This document shows positions 1 through 9,568 of a stretch of 64,000 bases of DNA, in pieces. A program made the position numbers and the translations under genes. Within the stretch, counting starts at the first letter, position 1; the number at the start of each line of letters is the position of its first letter. The notes below the pieces were generated by a model. The model was not told where the DNA came from. It saw nothing but the letters and a program-made list of their open reading frames with translations, and ran no database searches. This DNA comes from Lachnospiraceae bacterium (GTDB lineage Bacteria; Bacillota; Clostridia; Lachnospirales; Lachnospiraceae), in contig JAIKWF010000029.1 of assembly GCA_024685005.1 (NCBI GenBank), positions 55,778 through 119,777 of the forward strand, given 5' to 3'.

Positions 1-403
1 CATTAAATCTGTCCATTTCCTCGCTCAGGCGGATCAGCTCCTCCTTTTCCTCTTCCATCCTCTCAATCTCCCGTTTCAGTCTCGGGTAGGTTGTAAGATC
101 TTTTACCAGAAAGTAAGCAGCTGCCACCATCAAAAACAGTGCTACCGTGGTACTGAAGGTGTGGGAGACGCCGATTGCCGGCAGACCCTTGTAAATGGTT
201 GCCGCGCTACCGATGAGGGATACCACCGTCCTTAAAAAGGATAAATGGGTCTGTTCCACCGATAGCTTGGTATTTTGGAAGGAAAGATTGGTTCGAAGCA
301 CCGACAAATCGGTCCTCTCGTGGGACAGACTGGTGCGCTCTATGGCCAGCTTCTGCTCCAGACTGGGTTTCGCTTTTTTGTCTTTTTTGTCTTTCTCTTT
401 CAT
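1..403 (-). CDS. DUF202/YidH-like small membrane protein, 3' part cut by window edge
   Basis: The visible 134 residues start at an ATG behind a good Shine-Dalgarno (AAGGAG, 7-8 bases upstream). After a lysine-rich N-terminus come about six tandem heptads of the form L-S/A-x-x-R/Q-T-x (for example LAIERTS, LSHERTD, LSVLRTN). Two hydrophobic stretches follow (about residues 57-72 and 79-97), then a charged coiled-coil-like tail cut by the edge. The heptads resemble the L-A-x-E-R-T-x-L-A-x-x-R-T motif of DUF202/YidH membrane proteins, but are more numerous than in that family as I know it. Function is unknown; the family match is from motif recall only. Confidence 0.7.
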   Translation of the reverse strand, partial: MKEKDKKDKKAKPSLEQKLAIERTSLSHERTDLSVLRTNLSFQNTKLSVEQTHLSFLRTVVSLIGSAATIYKGLPAIGVSHTFSTTVALFLMVAAAYFLVKDLTTYPRLKREIERMEEEKEELIRLSEEMDRFN

Positions 404-441
404 ACGCTTCTCACTCCTTCCCCGATTTCCGTTTTTGGATA

Positions 442-475
442 CAAAAATCCCGGCGCTACCCATAGTAACGCCGGG
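442..475 (-). terminator. Rho-independent terminator
   Basis: On the minus strand a perfect 7-bp G+C stem (CCCGGCG/CGCCGGG) with a 13-base loop is followed by ATTTTTG. It lies 13 bases downstream of the small gene at 489-761 and before the DUF202-like gene, so it should end transcription from the former. Confidence 0.75.
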
Positions 476-488
476 AATCCGGTCAGTT

Positions 489-761
489 TTATGCGAATAC
501 GGACTGCTCGCCAAACAATGCCATGGATTTTTGCATCCCCATAGCCATCTGCCTGTCAACTGCAGCCTGAAAATCAGCCGTTTCGCCTGCTTTCAGCGGA
601 TTGGCATTCTCAGCCGAAGCACGAACCAGCTCACTCTGGTCGATCCGCTTCTTCGTCAGATCCTCATCCTTGATCTTTGCAATGGGATTCAGGCTGTCTG
701 CTGTAAGAGTATTCGTATTATAAATTACGGGTCTGTAAGAAGATATTGCACCAATCCCCAT
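489..761 (-). CDS. Small conserved-looking hypothetical protein (90 aa)
   Basis: A 90-residue protein beginning MGIGAISSYRP, with a near-perfect ribosome binding site (AAGGAGG, 7 bases before the ATG) and its own terminator, so it is probably real. It has no signal peptide or membrane segment. The middle is charged (KIKDEDLTKK), and the C-terminal half looks helical and Met/Gln-rich (QAAVDRQMAMGMQKSMALFG). Composition suggests a small soluble or surface-associated helical protein. I do not recognise a family and assign no function. It is transcribed on its own, downstream of engB across a 225-base gap. Confidence 0.6.
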   Translation of the reverse strand: MGIGAISSYRPVIYNTNTLTADSLNPIAKIKDEDLTKKRIDQSELVRASAENANPLKAGETADFQAAVDRQMAMGMQKSMALFGEQSVFA

Positions 762-986
762 AGAGTACCTCCTTATGGAACGGAAACAGGAATCATTCTT
801 ATTTCCATCATTTTACTAGAATTTGACCGAAATTGCAACCCAAATCCGGCATCAATTCAGGCGCCAATTCAGGCACTCTCAATTTTTATATCGGCTCTTT
901 TTGCGCATTTCCTTACCCCTGCCTGTTATTTCCTTCCTATGCACCAATGCTATTTCTTCACATCGCATATTAGGAACCGCATCCCG

Positions 987-1610
987 TCAGCTTTCATCCT
1001 GCAATACGCCATCATCCCGGCATTCCGCTGCAAGAATTCCATCTATCACCTCGTAGATTTCTTCTCTCCCCTGCTTGCTCAGAGCGCTGTAGGGAAGCAG
1101 AAGACCTTCTGCCGGCATACCCAGACCTTTTCGCAGGATCCTGTATTGTTCTGCCAGCTTGCTTCTCTTGATCTTGTCGGCTTTTGTGGCAATGACTACC
1201 GGCTCAAAGCCGCTTTCTTTGATCCACCGGTACATCTGTACATCATTCTTACCGGGCTCATGGCGTATATCCACAAGTAAAAATACCGCACGTAATTTAT
1301 CAGAGGTTCGAAGATATCGTTCAATCATCTTTCCCCATTTCGCTTTCACTTCCCGGGAGGTATTCGCATAGCCGTATCCCGGAAGGTCTACAAAATAGCA
1401 ATCGTCATTTATCCTATAATAGTTGATAGTCTGTGTCTTTCCGGGGGTTGCGGAGGTTCTTGCCAGGGACTTTCTGTTCATCAGTCCGTTGATAAGGGAA
1501 GATTTCCCCACATTACTTTTTCCGGCAAATGCAATCTCCGGCATCTGGTTTTTGGGAAGGGTGCTGGTGATACCACACACTGTTTCCAGGGCAACCTGTT
1601 TAATTACCAT
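987..1610 (-). CDS. engB: Ribosome biogenesis GTP-binding protein EngB (YsxC)
   Basis: A 207-residue TrmE-Era-EngA-EngB-type GTPase needed for assembly of the large ribosomal subunit. Visible motifs are G1 GKSNVGKSS, switch I T-S-A-T-P-G-K-T, G3 DLPGYGYA, G4 TKADK and G5 SALSK, at normal spacing and family length. An upstream in-frame Met (1640) exists, but the ATG at 1610 is chosen: it has GGAGAAAGAAC just before it and starts the protein at the conserved MVIKQ. The start lies inside the 3' end of lon (11-base overlap), implying translational coupling. It is the last gene of the tig-clpP-clpX-lon operon. Confidence 0.95.
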   Translation of the reverse strand: MVIKQVALETVCGITSTLPKNQMPEIAFAGKSNVGKSSLINGLMNRKSLARTSATPGKTQTINYYRINDDCYFVDLPGYGYANTSREVKAKWGKMIERYLRTSDKLRAVFLLVDIRHEPGKNDVQMYRWIKESGFEPVVIATKADKIKRSKLAEQYRILRKGLGMPAEGLLLPYSALSKQGREEIYEVIDGILAAECRDDGVLQDES

Positions 1611-3954
1611 GTTCTTTCTCCTCTTTGGGGGCCAGTGCATGTTCCAGCACTTCTTTCATCTTCGATACGCGGATAATGGTAAGACCGTCCTTGATCTCAT
1701 CTTCGATCTCGGCCTGATCCGCCTTATTTTCTTCCGGAATCAAAACAGTTGTTATTCCAGCCTGTTTGGCAGCGATCATTTTTTCCTTCAAGCCTCCGAT
1801 GGGCAGCACTCTGCCTCGCAGGGTAACCTCTCCCGTCATGGCCACATCTGCCCGTACGGGAATTCCCGTAACACAGGAGAAAATAGCTGTAGACATGGTG
1901 ATACCGGCGCTGGGGCCGTCCTTCGGAACCGCTCCTTCCGGAATATGTATGTGCAGGTCGTGTTTTGAAAAATAATCCTCCTCCACACCGTAATCTGCGC
2001 ATATACTTCTCACAAACGACAGAGCTGTCATAGCAGACTCTTTCATCACATCTCCCAGTTGTCCTGTCAGTTTCAGTTCACCTTTCCCCGGCATGTCGTT
2101 TACCTCGATCTCCAGGGTAACGCCGCCTACGGAAGTCCATGCAAGCCCTCTTACGATGCCCACATCTGCTTTTTTATTGGCGCTTTCTTTTCGATATTTC
2201 TCTTTTCCCAAATACTCTGACAGATTCCGCCCGCTGATCCTGACAATGGTGTCTTTATCGGCTACGATCTGTCTTGCGGTTCTGCGGCAGATCTTTCCGA
2301 TCTTGCGCTCTAACTCCCTGACACCGGCTTCTCTTGTATATGACAAGATGATCTTTTCCAGGCCTTTATCGGTAAAGGTCAGCGCTTTTTTCGGGATGCC
2401 GTTTTGCTTGAGCTGCTTTTTGATCAGATGCTCTTTTGCGATATGCAACTTTTCATTGGTGGTATAACCGGAGATCTCGATGACTTCCATACGATCCAAC
2501 AGGGGCTGGTCAATGTCCGACAGATCATTGGCAGTGGCAACAAATGTCACCTCTGACAGATCCAGAGGAAGTTCAAGGTAATGATCCCTGAAATGGACAT
2601 TTTGCTCGCTGTCCAGCACTTCCAGCATGGCCGATGAGATGTCTCCGTGATAATCACTTCCCATCTTGTCGATCTCGTCAAGAAGAATCAGGGGGTTTTT
2701 CACGCCGGCCTGTTTGATGGCGGCAACCAGCCGTCCCGGCATGGCTCCCACATAGGTTCTTCTGTGGCCGCGGATCTCTGCCTCATCCCGGACGCCCCCA
2801 AGGCTGATCCGTACGTATTTTTTATCCATGGCTTTTGCCATGCTCTTTGCAACTGATGTTTTTCCCGTTCCGGGAGGTCCCGCCAGGCAAATGATGGTAG
2901 GCGCTCCTCCTTTTTCTTTCAGCTGTCGCACAGCAAGATATTCCAGGATCCGTTCTTTGACTTTTTCCAATCCGTAATGATCTTCCCGGAGAATCTTCTC
3001 CGCTTTTTTCAGATCCTTATTGTCCTTCGATTTTTTATCCCAGGGCATCTCCAGCAGCGTTTCCACATAGCTTCTTTGCACTGACGCCTCTGAAGAAGAA
3101 ATGTTCAGGTGTTCAAATCTAGCGATTTCTTTTTTAATTTTGGATTTAACTTCTTTTGAAGCCTTTATTTTTTCAAGCTTTTCTTTGAACGCATCCGCAT
3201 CCGAAACGGAACTTTCTTCTCCCAGTTCTTCCCGGATATAATGAAGCTGCTCTCTTAAGACATATTCCTTCTGGTTCTTTTCCACCCGCTGTTTCACCTT
3301 CTGGGCCAGGTCATTTCGGATGGAAGCCACCTGGATCTCCCTTTGAAACAGTTCCATCAGATAATCGTATCTGAGCTGAAGATTCACCCGTTCCAGCACC
3401 CCCTGCTTCTGCTCAAAGGGTATTGGCAGGTTCATGGTGATCTGATCCATCAGCTTGGAAAGAGTGTCAACTTCCGCCAGATGCTTCAGCAGCCCCTGAT
3501 CGTTCTTCCGTACCAGAGAGGAATACCTGGCATGAATGTCAAGAAGCTGTCTTCTCATGGCTTCTTCCATGGCATCTTCAATAGCCGGGTCTTTGTGCCC
3601 CTCTTCCAAAAGCTCCACCTGACCGGAAAAATACTCTTCCTTTGTCATGTCCAAAAGCCTGCAGCGGCAGATACCCTCCGCCAGAACGCGGATGATCTTA
3701 TTTGGCATTTTAATGATCTGCTTGATCCTTGCGTAGGTTCCCACCTCATACAGATCGTCTTTTCCGGGATCGGAGCACTCAGCAGATTTTTGCGCACACA
3801 AAAGGAGCACCTGATCCATCTGCATGGCTTTTTCCACTGCCAGAATAGATTTGGGTCTGCTGAGATCAAAGTGAGCAATGGCATCCGGTAAAATACACGC
3901 GTTTTTTAATGGTACCACCGGTATATTCCTGATCTGCTTTTCCTCATGTTCCAT
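1600..3954 (-). CDS. lon: ATP-dependent protease Lon (endopeptidase La)
   Basis: A 784-residue cytosolic LonA protease that unfolds and degrades damaged or regulatory proteins. The N-terminal substrate-binding LAN domain (about 1-200) leads into a coiled coil (about 200-290), an AAA+ module with Walker A GPPGTGKT and Walker [10 protein letters not shown], and a C-terminal protease domain with the Ser of KDGPSAGIT and a downstream Lys (the Ser-Lys dyad). Length is normal. It sits 64 bases after clpX with a strong hairpin between them, and its stop codon overlaps the start of engB. This order is standard in Firmicutes. Confidence 0.97.
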   Translation of the reverse strand: MEHEEKQIRNIPVVPLKNACILPDAIAHFDLSRPKSILAVEKAMQMDQVLLLCAQKSAECSDPGKDDLYEVGTYARIKQIIKMPNKIIRVLAEGICRCRLLDMTKEEYFSGQVELLEEGHKDPAIEDAMEEAMRRQLLDIHARYSSLVRKNDQGLLKHLAEVDTLSKLMDQITMNLPIPFEQKQGVLERVNLQLRYDYLMELFQREIQVASIRNDLAQKVKQRVEKNQKEYVLREQLHYIREELGEESSVSDADAFKEKLEKIKASKEVKSKIKKEIARFEHLNISSSEASVQRSYVETLLEMPWDKKSKDNKDLKKAEKILREDHYGLEKVKERILEYLAVRQLKEKGGAPTIICLAGPPGTGKTSVAKSMAKAMDKKYVRISLGGVRDEAEIRGHRRTYVGAMPGRLVAAIKQAGVKNPLILLDEIDKMGSDYHGDISSAMLEVLDSEQNVHFRDHYLELPLDLSEVTFVATANDLSDIDQPLLDRMEVIEISGYTTNEKLHIAKEHLIKKQLKQNGIPKKALTFTDKGLEKIILSYTREAGVRELERKIGKICRRTARQIVADKDTIVRISGRNLSEYLGKEKYRKESANKKADVGIVRGLAWTSVGGVTLEIEVNDMPGKGELKLTGQLGDVMKESAMTALSFVRSICADYGVEEDYFSKHDLHIHIPEGAVPKDGPSAGITMSTAIFSCVTGIPVRADVAMTGEVTLRGRVLPIGGLKEKMIAAKQAGITTVLIPEENKADQAEIEDEIKDGLTIIRVSKMKEVLEHALAPKEEKEHGN

Positions 3955-3975
3955 TCCTGTTTCCTCCTCCGGTTT

Positions 3976-4003
3976 TCAAAAGCGCCGCCTGTTCGGCGGC
4001 GCT
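3976..4003 (-). terminator. Strong hairpin between clpX and lon
   Basis: A perfect 9-bp stem (AGCGCCGCC/GGCGGCGCT) with a 5-base loop is followed on the minus strand by only TTTTG. The short T run suggests a partial terminator or an mRNA-stabilising or processing hairpin that could lower lon-engB expression relative to tig-clpP-clpX. The structure is seen; the function is inferred. Confidence 0.6.
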
Positions 4004-4018
4004 TGCTCTTTTTCTCAA

Positions 4019-5296
4019 TTAAGCTCTCTTTTTCTTCTCCGGCTCATTATCCTTTGAGCGGATCACAAGAGGTTTTTCTTCTCCCTTCACCACTTTTTCG
4101 GTGATCACACATTTTTCAATGGTGTAATCCGAAGGGATCTCGTACATCACATCAAGCATAATGCCTTCCATGATGGATCTGAGTCCTCTGGCCCCCGTTT
4201 TTCTCTCAAGGGCTTTCTGTGCAATGAGGGATACGGCCTTGGGCTCGAATTCCAGCTCTACATCGTCCATCTGGAACAGTTTCTTATACTGCTTGATCAG
4301 CGCGCTCTTAGGCTCTTTTAAGATCCTCTCCAGGGCTGCCTCATCCAGGCCGTCCAGAGATACCGTAATGGGCACACGTCCCACAAACTCGGGGATCAGA
4401 CCGAATTTCACCAGATCCTGAGGGGTTACCTCTTTGAAGACCTCTCCGATGTCTTCTATCTTCTTTCCGCCGATCTCGTTATTGAAACCGATGGACTTGC
4501 GATCCAGTCTGGTTTCCACGATCTTCTCCAGTCCGTCAAAGGCACCGGAGCAGATGAACAGGATATTGGAAGTATCGATCTGGATCAGTTCCTGATGGGG
4601 GTGCTTTCTGCCTCCCTGCGGCGGAACGGATGCCACGGTTCCCTCGATGATCTTCAGAAGCGCCTGCTGCACTCCTTCTCCGGATACATCGCGGGTAATG
4701 GATACATTCTCGCCCTTTTTGGTGATCTTATCGATCTCATCAATATAGACAATGCCGAATTCGGCTCTGTTCACGTCATAGTCTGCTGCCTGGATCAGCT
4801 TCAGCAGGATGTTTTCCACATCCTCACCCACATAACCCGCTTCCGTCAGCGTAGTGGCGTCTGCAATGGCAAAGGGCACGTTGATGATCTTGGCCAGGGT
4901 CTGTGCCATATAGGTTTTTCCGGAGCCGGTGGGCCCGATCATAATGATGTTACTCTTTTGCAGCTCCACATCATCCAGGTCCTTCGGAGCGGTAACTCTC
5001 TTATAGTGATTGTAGACCGCAACCGAAAGCACTTTTTTGGCCTGCTCCTGTCCGATAACATAATCGTCCAGGAATTCCTTGATCTCAGCAGGCTTAAGCA
5101 GGTTGATCTCCGGATCTACATTACCGAAAACCTGTTCTTTTTCATATTCCTCTTCAATGATATCTGCGCAAAGATCAACGCACTCATCACAGATAAATAC
5201 CCCGGAGGGTCCTGCGATCAGCTTCCTTGCCTGTGATTGCGTCTTTCCGCAGAAAGAGCAACGTACTTTCCCGTCTGCTATCTTATTACCGGCCAT
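4019..5296 (-). CDS. clpX: ATP-dependent Clp protease ATP-binding subunit ClpX
   Basis: A 425-residue AAA+ unfoldase that feeds substrates to ClpP. The N-terminal zinc-binding domain has four Cys (CSFC...CDEC, about residues 13-38). The AAA+ domain has Walker A GPTGSGKT, Walker B VYIDEID, and the IGF-type ClpP-docking loop region (KSIGF). Sensor and C-terminal small-domain segments ([13 protein letters not shown]) are intact. It starts 24 bases after clpP in the same operon, with ATG preceded by GGGAGC. Length and all key motifs are normal. Confidence 0.97.
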   Translation of the reverse strand: MAGNKIADGKVRCSFCGKTQSQARKLIAGPSGVFICDECVDLCADIIEEEYEKEQVFGNVDPEINLLKPAEIKEFLDDYVIGQEQAKKVLSVAVYNHYKRVTAPKDLDDVELQKSNIIMIGPTGSGKTYMAQTLAKIINVPFAIADATTLTEAGYVGEDVENILLKLIQAADYDVNRAEFGIVYIDEIDKITKKGENVSITRDVSGEGVQQALLKIIEGTVASVPPQGGRKHPHQELIQIDTSNILFICSGAFDGLEKIVETRLDRKSIGFNNEIGGKKIEDIGEVFKEVTPQDLVKFGLIPEFVGRVPITVSLDGLDEAALERILKEPKSALIKQYKKLFQMDDVELEFEPKAVSLIAQKALERKTGARGLRSIMEGIMLDVMYEIPSDYTIEKCVITEKVVKGEEKPLVIRSKDNEPEKKKRA

Positions 5297-5320
5297 TTTT
5301 TTGCTCCCGTAATCCTGTGA

Positions 5321-5938
5321 TTATTTCGATTTCTTATCTTCGGAATCGTCCGCATCCTTGCGATTTTCGATGACGCGGTCGATCAGTCCGTATTCTTTTG
5401 CTTCACTTGCCAGCATCCAGTTGTCACGCTCAGTATCGGCCGCAATGACATCAAGAGGCTGTCCCGTATTCTCGGAAAGAAGCTTGTTCATTCTCTCTCT
5501 GGTCTGCAGAATATGCTTTGCCGCGATCTCGATCTCCGTAGCCTGTCCCTGGGATCCTCCCAAAGGCTGATGGATCATGATCTCCGCATTGGGAAGGGCC
5601 ATACGTTTGCCCTTTGCGCCGCCTGCAAGGAGGAACGCTCCCATGCTGGCTGCCAGACCGATGCAGATGGTGGATACGTCGCATTTGATATACTGCATGG
5701 TATCATAGATCGCCATACCTGCTGAAATAGAGCCGCCGGGGGAATTGATATACAGCTGAATATCCTTGTCCGGATCTTCTGCCTCTAAGAACAGAAGCTG
5801 TGCCACAACCACACTGGCGGATACATCGTTTACTTCTTCACCGAGAAAAATGATTCTCTCTTTGAGCAATCTGGAATAAATATCATATGAGCGCTCCCCA
5901 CGGGATGTCTGCTCAATGACATAAGGTACCAAACTCAT
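5321..5938 (-). CDS. clpP: ATP-dependent Clp protease proteolytic subunit ClpP
   Basis: A 205-residue self-compartmentalising serine protease that forms the barrel used by ClpX. The catalytic triad is visible: Ser in [11 protein letters not shown], His in MIHQPLGG, and Asp in the [10 protein letters not shown] region. The N-terminus ([15 protein letters not shown]) is the typical axial-loop sequence. It begins only 3 bases after the trigger factor stop, so the two are tightly coupled, and clpX follows 24 bases later. Only one clpP is seen in this window. Confidence 0.97.
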   Translation of the reverse strand: MSLVPYVIEQTSRGERSYDIYSRLLKERIIFLGEEVNDVSASVVVAQLLFLEAEDPDKDIQLYINSPGGSISAGMAIYDTMQYIKCDVSTICIGLAASMGAFLLAGGAKGKRMALPNAEIMIHQPLGGSQGQATEIEIAAKHILQTRERMNKLLSENTGQPLDVIAADTERDNWMLASEAKEYGLIDRVIENRKDADDSEDKKSK

Positions 5939-5941
5939 GTC

Positions 5942-7228
5942 TTAGCCCTCCACAGCGTTATCTCTGACGAATTCAGCGGCCTTGGTGATGGCCAGATCCT
6001 TCAGGATCTCTTTCTTTCCTTCCTCGCCGATCATCTCGATGGCTTTCTCTTTATCCATCTTGTAAGCTTCAGCGATACGCTCAGCTTCTTTTACAAAGTC
6101 TTCTTCGGTAGCTTCGATCTTCTCAGCTTCCACAACAGCCTCCAGAACCAGTCTGGACTTGATCCGAAGCTCAGCCTGGGGTTTGATCTGCTCAAGCATC
6201 TTCTCTTCATCGGTACCGGTGAACATCTTGTACTGATCGAAGGTAAGACCCTGTCCGGAAAGTCTCTGCTCAAACTCTTCCAGCATCTGTCTCTGGGTGG
6301 TCTTGATCATAGCTTCGGGAATATCCATGCGGGAATCAGCGATCACACCCTCAATGGCTGCTTTCTCACGCTGATCTGCTGCACTTTTTTCCTTCTTTTC
6401 TGCCAGATCCTTCTTAATGCTGTCGCGATACTCAGCTACAGTCTCATATTCGGAAACTTCCGATGCGAACTCATCATCCAGCTCGGGAAGCTCATCAACC
6501 TTAATGCCTTTGATCCTTACCTTGAAGGTTGCAGGCTGTCCTGCCAGCTCTTCTGCCTGATAGTTCTCAGGGAAGGTTACGTTTACCTCACACTCGTCAC
6601 CGATATTCTTACCGATGAGCTGCTCTTCGAAGGTGTCGATAAAGCTGTGGGAACCAATCACCAGATCATAGTCCTCACCCTTGCCGCCTTCAAAAGCGAC
6701 GCCGTCCTTGAAGCCTTCAAAATCAATGGTAACTTTATCCTTATCCTGTACTGCTCTGTCTTCCACAGTGATCTGGCGTGCATTGTTACGACGCTCTCTG
6801 TCGATGACTTCATCTACTTCCGCATCGGTTACATCCAGGTCAATCTTGTCGATCTTAACACCCTTGTACTTGCCGAGCTCTACGCCGGGCTTCAATGCAA
6901 CTGTTGCCTCATAGATCATATCCTGATCAGGAGCAAGCTGAACCACATTGATCTCAGGTGCGGAAACGATCTCTTCTTCGCACTCGTCATAGGCCTTGGC
7001 CCAGGAAGTGGAAAGCAGGCTGTTTGCCGCATCTTCCAGGAAAACACCCTTGCCGTACATTTTTTCTACCATTGCAAGAGGCACTTTACCCTTGCGGAAA
7101 CCGGGAACGGAAATATTTTTCTTCTGTCTCTGGTATACCTTAACTACCGCTTCACTCAGCTCAGCGGCAGGAACCGTAACGGTAACCTTGGCCATGTTGT
7201 GCTCCAGCTTTTCTACCTTTAAACTCAT
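5942..7228 (-). CDS. tig: Trigger factor, ribosome-associated chaperone/peptidyl-prolyl isomerase
   Basis: A 428-residue chaperone that binds nascent chains at the ribosome exit tunnel. It has the N-terminal ribosome-binding domain (1-115, with the signature GFRKGKVP), a central FKBP-type PPIase domain (about 155-245, DKVTIDFEGFKDG) and an acidic helical C-terminal domain. It is the first gene of the tig-clpP-clpX-lon-engB operon and has its own promoter upstream (7307-7336). ATG is preceded by AGGAGG. Everything is canonical. Confidence 0.96.
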   Translation of the reverse strand: MSLKVEKLEHNMAKVTVTVPAAELSEAVVKVYQRQKKNISVPGFRKGKVPLAMVEKMYGKGVFLEDAANSLLSTSWAKAYDECEEEIVSAPEINVVQLAPDQDMIYEATVALKPGVELGKYKGVKIDKIDLDVTDAEVDEVIDRERRNNARQITVEDRAVQDKDKVTIDFEGFKDGVAFEGGKGEDYDLVIGSHSFIDTFEEQLIGKNIGDECEVNVTFPENYQAEELAGQPATFKVRIKGIKVDELPELDDEFASEVSEYETVAEYRDSIKKDLAEKKEKSAADQREKAAIEGVIADSRMDIPEAMIKTTQRQMLEEFEQRLSGQGLTFDQYKMFTGTDEEKMLEQIKPQAELRIKSRLVLEAVVEAEKIEATEEDFVKEAERIAEAYKMDKEKAIEMIGEEGKKEILKDLAITKAAEFVRDNAVEG

Positions 7229-7306
7229 TTCTTAAAAATCCTCCTTCTAACCGGGAAACCGGCATCTTTACAACGAAAAGGGCGCACTACGCCCACAATC
7301 TTACAT

Positions 7307-7336
7307 ATTATAGCACAGCATAAAGGAAAAGTGCAA
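7307..7336 (-). promoter_or_regulatory. tig: Promoter of the tig-clp-lon operon
   Basis: Reading the minus strand, TTGCAC, 18 bases, then a consensus TATAAT. The implied leader of about 70 bases carries a small hairpin (GGGCG/CGCCC, plus-strand 7280-7294). I saw no CtsR or CIRCE-type operator here. Confidence 0.55.
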
Positions 7337-7339
7337 TTA

Positions 7340-8677
7340 TTATTCTTGTTTCTTTTTCCGTTCTTCCGCTTTTTTCAGCAGATTTGCATTTTCCCGCTCC
7401 AGGTCACTCAACATATCGTCACTGAAATCCTCCGGATCGATGATGCCGATGTACCAGGATTGTTTCTCGAAATAGGCCTGCAGGTCTTTGTCCTTGAACT
7501 TTCTGCCGTGACGGGCATAGATCTCATTTCTGGCCATGCGAAGCTGGTCGGCGGAAAGATTCTCAATGTCGCTTTCGCTCAGCTTTTCCCGGCTGCTTGC
7601 CGGCAGAACAAAGGAGCTTTCATCTGTGCTCTCCTGCTGCGCTGCCGTCCCGTATGCTTTTCCGGAAAAATCAATTCCCGCATCTGCTGCGATCTTTGCC
7701 GAAACCGGATCGTCATACTGAATGCCTTCAATGGTAAGACCGCAGGGGCTGCTTTCGTTAATGGTCGCTTTTGCGCAGAAGGAATGATCGATGGTGGTAA
7801 AATCCTCGTCCCCGTCATAGTCCGGTACCACGTCCCACTTGTGGGGATCATAGCTGGATTCACAGTAGTAGTGAATATTGCCATAGCCCGTTACGCCGTA
7901 GATCATCACTTCTCCGGGACTGATCTGCTCGATCTTCAAAAAACCGCAGTAGGCATTCACCCAGTCATCCAAAAGGTGCGCCAGGAACTTGCCATCCTCA
8001 TATTCCATGCAGGATCCCGTATTCATCTTTTCCGGTTCAAAAATTCGGGCCCCGCAGGTCAGCTCCAAAAGCTCATTCAGCTCCACCTCCGGAACAACGT
8101 AGGTATCCGTCACATAATCCTGACCATCCGACGTCTTGGATTGATAGTTTTCCACCAGTTCATAATTGCCTGAAAGTCCGGGGCTGATGATCATGCAATA
8201 TGCCGCATACCAGATCTCTTCATCCGTTGCAAATAAAGGATCTGCCAGATCTCTTCCCGTTGTCCGGTCCGCATTTTCGGATCTGTGATTGTTGGCTTCC
8301 TGTCCGTCCCGTATGGATGCCATTACGCAGTACAGAATCTCCTTTTGCTCCTGACTGAGGCTGTCCATATAGTCCTTTTTCTCAAAGGTTTCATCCCCTG
8401 TATCCGATGCTTCCTGCCCGCTGCCCGTATCTGCGGATGCATCGCTGCTGCCGGTCTCCTGATCTGTGCTTTCGCCCTGTGCATCACCGGTATTGCCCTG
8501 AGACGAAATATTTTCCTCTTCCGCAGCCTGTTGATCTGTCTCCGGGGCTGCACCAGGCTGTCCTGCCCCCGCTCCGCACCCGGCAAGAAGTCCTGCCAAA
8601 GCGGCAACTGTCAGAGCGACAGCCGCTGCCCTGACAGGCACCGGTTTTTGTTCCTTGTCTCCATTCAAAAAAAGCAT
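7340..8677 (-). CDS. Secreted lipoprotein with C-terminal YARHG domain
   Basis: A 445-residue exported protein. The start at 8677 is chosen over one 26 codons upstream because it has GAGGAG at ideal spacing and puts the signal peptide at the N-terminus. The lipobox is LLAGC (Cys about residue 34), followed by a long Ser/Thr/Gln/Glu-rich linker to about residue 100. A globular region of unknown fold follows. The C-terminus carries a YARHG module (RNEIYARHGRKF, then an aromatic W-Y ending), a small extracellular domain of Firmicutes surface proteins of uncertain role. It ends about 110 bases from tig and is probably transcribed separately. Function unknown. Confidence 0.75.
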   Translation of the reverse strand: MLFLNGDKEQKPVPVRAAAVALTVAALAGLLAGCGAGAGQPGAAPETDQQAAEEENISSQGNTGDAQGESTDQETGSSDASADTGSGQEASDTGDETFEKKDYMDSLSQEQKEILYCVMASIRDGQEANNHRSENADRTTGRDLADPLFATDEEIWYAAYCMIISPGLSGNYELVENYQSKTSDGQDYVTDTYVVPEVELNELLELTCGARIFEPEKMNTGSCMEYEDGKFLAHLLDDWVNAYCGFLKIEQISPGEVMIYGVTGYGNIHYYCESSYDPHKWDVVPDYDGDEDFTTIDHSFCAKATINESSPCGLTIEGIQYDDPVSAKIAADAGIDFSGKAYGTAAQQESTDESSFVLPASSREKLSESDIENLSADQLRMARNEIYARHGRKFKDKDLQAYFEKQSWYIGIIDPEDFSDDMLSDLERENANLLKKAEERKKKQE

Positions 8678-8687
8678 TTTTATCTCC

Positions 8688-8900
8688 TCACTCCCGGTTT
8701 GCGATGGGCACGGAAACATATGAGATCTCTGCGGTTTTCGCCAGTAGCGCACCATATAGCGGTAGATCCAGGATCATCAAAAGCCCGCCGCCGGTTTTAC
8801 AGGATTCCGTTACAAACTCTCTGGCGCCGGCCTTATTATATAATTCCGTAAGGGGATCCCTGACGTTTTTCTGATTTGCATCTATTCTGATCGTATCCAT
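8688..8900 (-). pseudogene. Truncated GGDEF-like domain fragment (70 aa)
   Basis: Starts at ATG 8900 behind AAGGTG. Residues 11-22 (NVRDPLTELYNK) match the opening of diguanylate cyclase GGDEF domains (D-P-L-T-G-L-Y-N-R), and MILDL matches the following D-L-D strand. The sequence then turns into unrelated residues and stops, before any GG-D/E-E-F active site. It therefore cannot make c-di-GMP. It is either a decayed remnant or a small protein co-opted from one. It lies 10 bases upstream of the YARHG lipoprotein gene and may be co-transcribed with it. Confidence 0.45.
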
Positions 8901-9076
8901 AACGCACCTTCTGCACACAAAAAACGATTATAATGCATCCATTCTTATTATCGAAAACACAGGCCTTAATGTCAACACTTAAAAGGGAACTGGTTTCTTT
9001 CTTTAATATCGTATATAATGTTGAAATGTAGCGGAATCGAAAAATACACAACGTGCTATGGAAGGAGATTCTGATC

Positions 9077-9568
9077 ATGGAAATCGAACGTAAATATCTG
9101 GTAAAACAGCTGCCAAAGGATCTGGAATCCTATGAGCATACCGAGATCACCCAGGCCTATCTGAATACAGAGCCTGTTCTTCGCATCCGCAAACGGGGCG
9201 AGAAATATACTTTTACCTACAAGGGCTCCGGCATGATGGTCCGGGAGGAATATAACCTTCCCCTGACAAAAGAGGCCTTTGAGCATCTTTTGCCGAAAGC
9301 CGACGGCAACATCATCCGAAAGACCCGGTATCTGATCCCGCTGGACAGTTATGTAAACCACCCTTCCTCCGAATCCGATACAAAAGTCCGGCTCGTGGCC
9401 GAGCTCGACATCTTCACTTCTCCCAAAGAGCTGATCATGGCTGAGGTGGAATTCCCGGACGAAGCAGCCGCTCTGGCATTTAAAAAGCCGGACTGGTTCG
9501 GCGACGAAGTCACCGACAATCCGGCTTATCACAATTCAAATATGATCACTTCCAGCCCTCAAAGGTAA
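9077..9568 (+). CDS. CYTH domain protein (triphosphate tunnel metalloenzyme)
   Basis: A 163-residue single-domain protein. The start codon at 9077 is preferred because GGAAGGAG precedes it and it opens with the CYTH signature E-I-E-R-K (ExExK). Basic and acidic residues of the tunnel recur down the sequence (VLRIRKRG, FTYKG, RKTRYLIP, AELDIF, AEVEFPDE). Family members hydrolyse inorganic triphosphate or nucleotide triphosphates using divalent metal; the exact substrate here is unknown. Its last 23 bases overlap the convergent DJ-1 gene. Confidence 0.85.
   Translation: MEIERKYLVKQLPKDLESYEHTEITQAYLNTEPVLRIRKRGEKYTFTYKGSGMMVREEYNLPLTKEAFEHLLPKADGNIIRKTRYLIPLDSYVNHPSSESDTKVRLVAELDIFTSPKELIMAEVEFPDEAAALAFKKPDWFGDEVTDNPAYHNSNMITSSPQR

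Noticed and set aside
195..1280. 361-codon plus-strand open frame
   Set aside because: It runs antisense through the DUF202-like gene, the small gene and engB, has no ribosome binding site, and its translation is low-complexity and unlike any protein. Shadow of minus-strand genes.
7200..7340. CtsR or CIRCE operator for the clp operon
   Set aside because: Neither the AGTCAAA-type tandem heptamer nor the CIRCE inverted repeat is present near the promoter.
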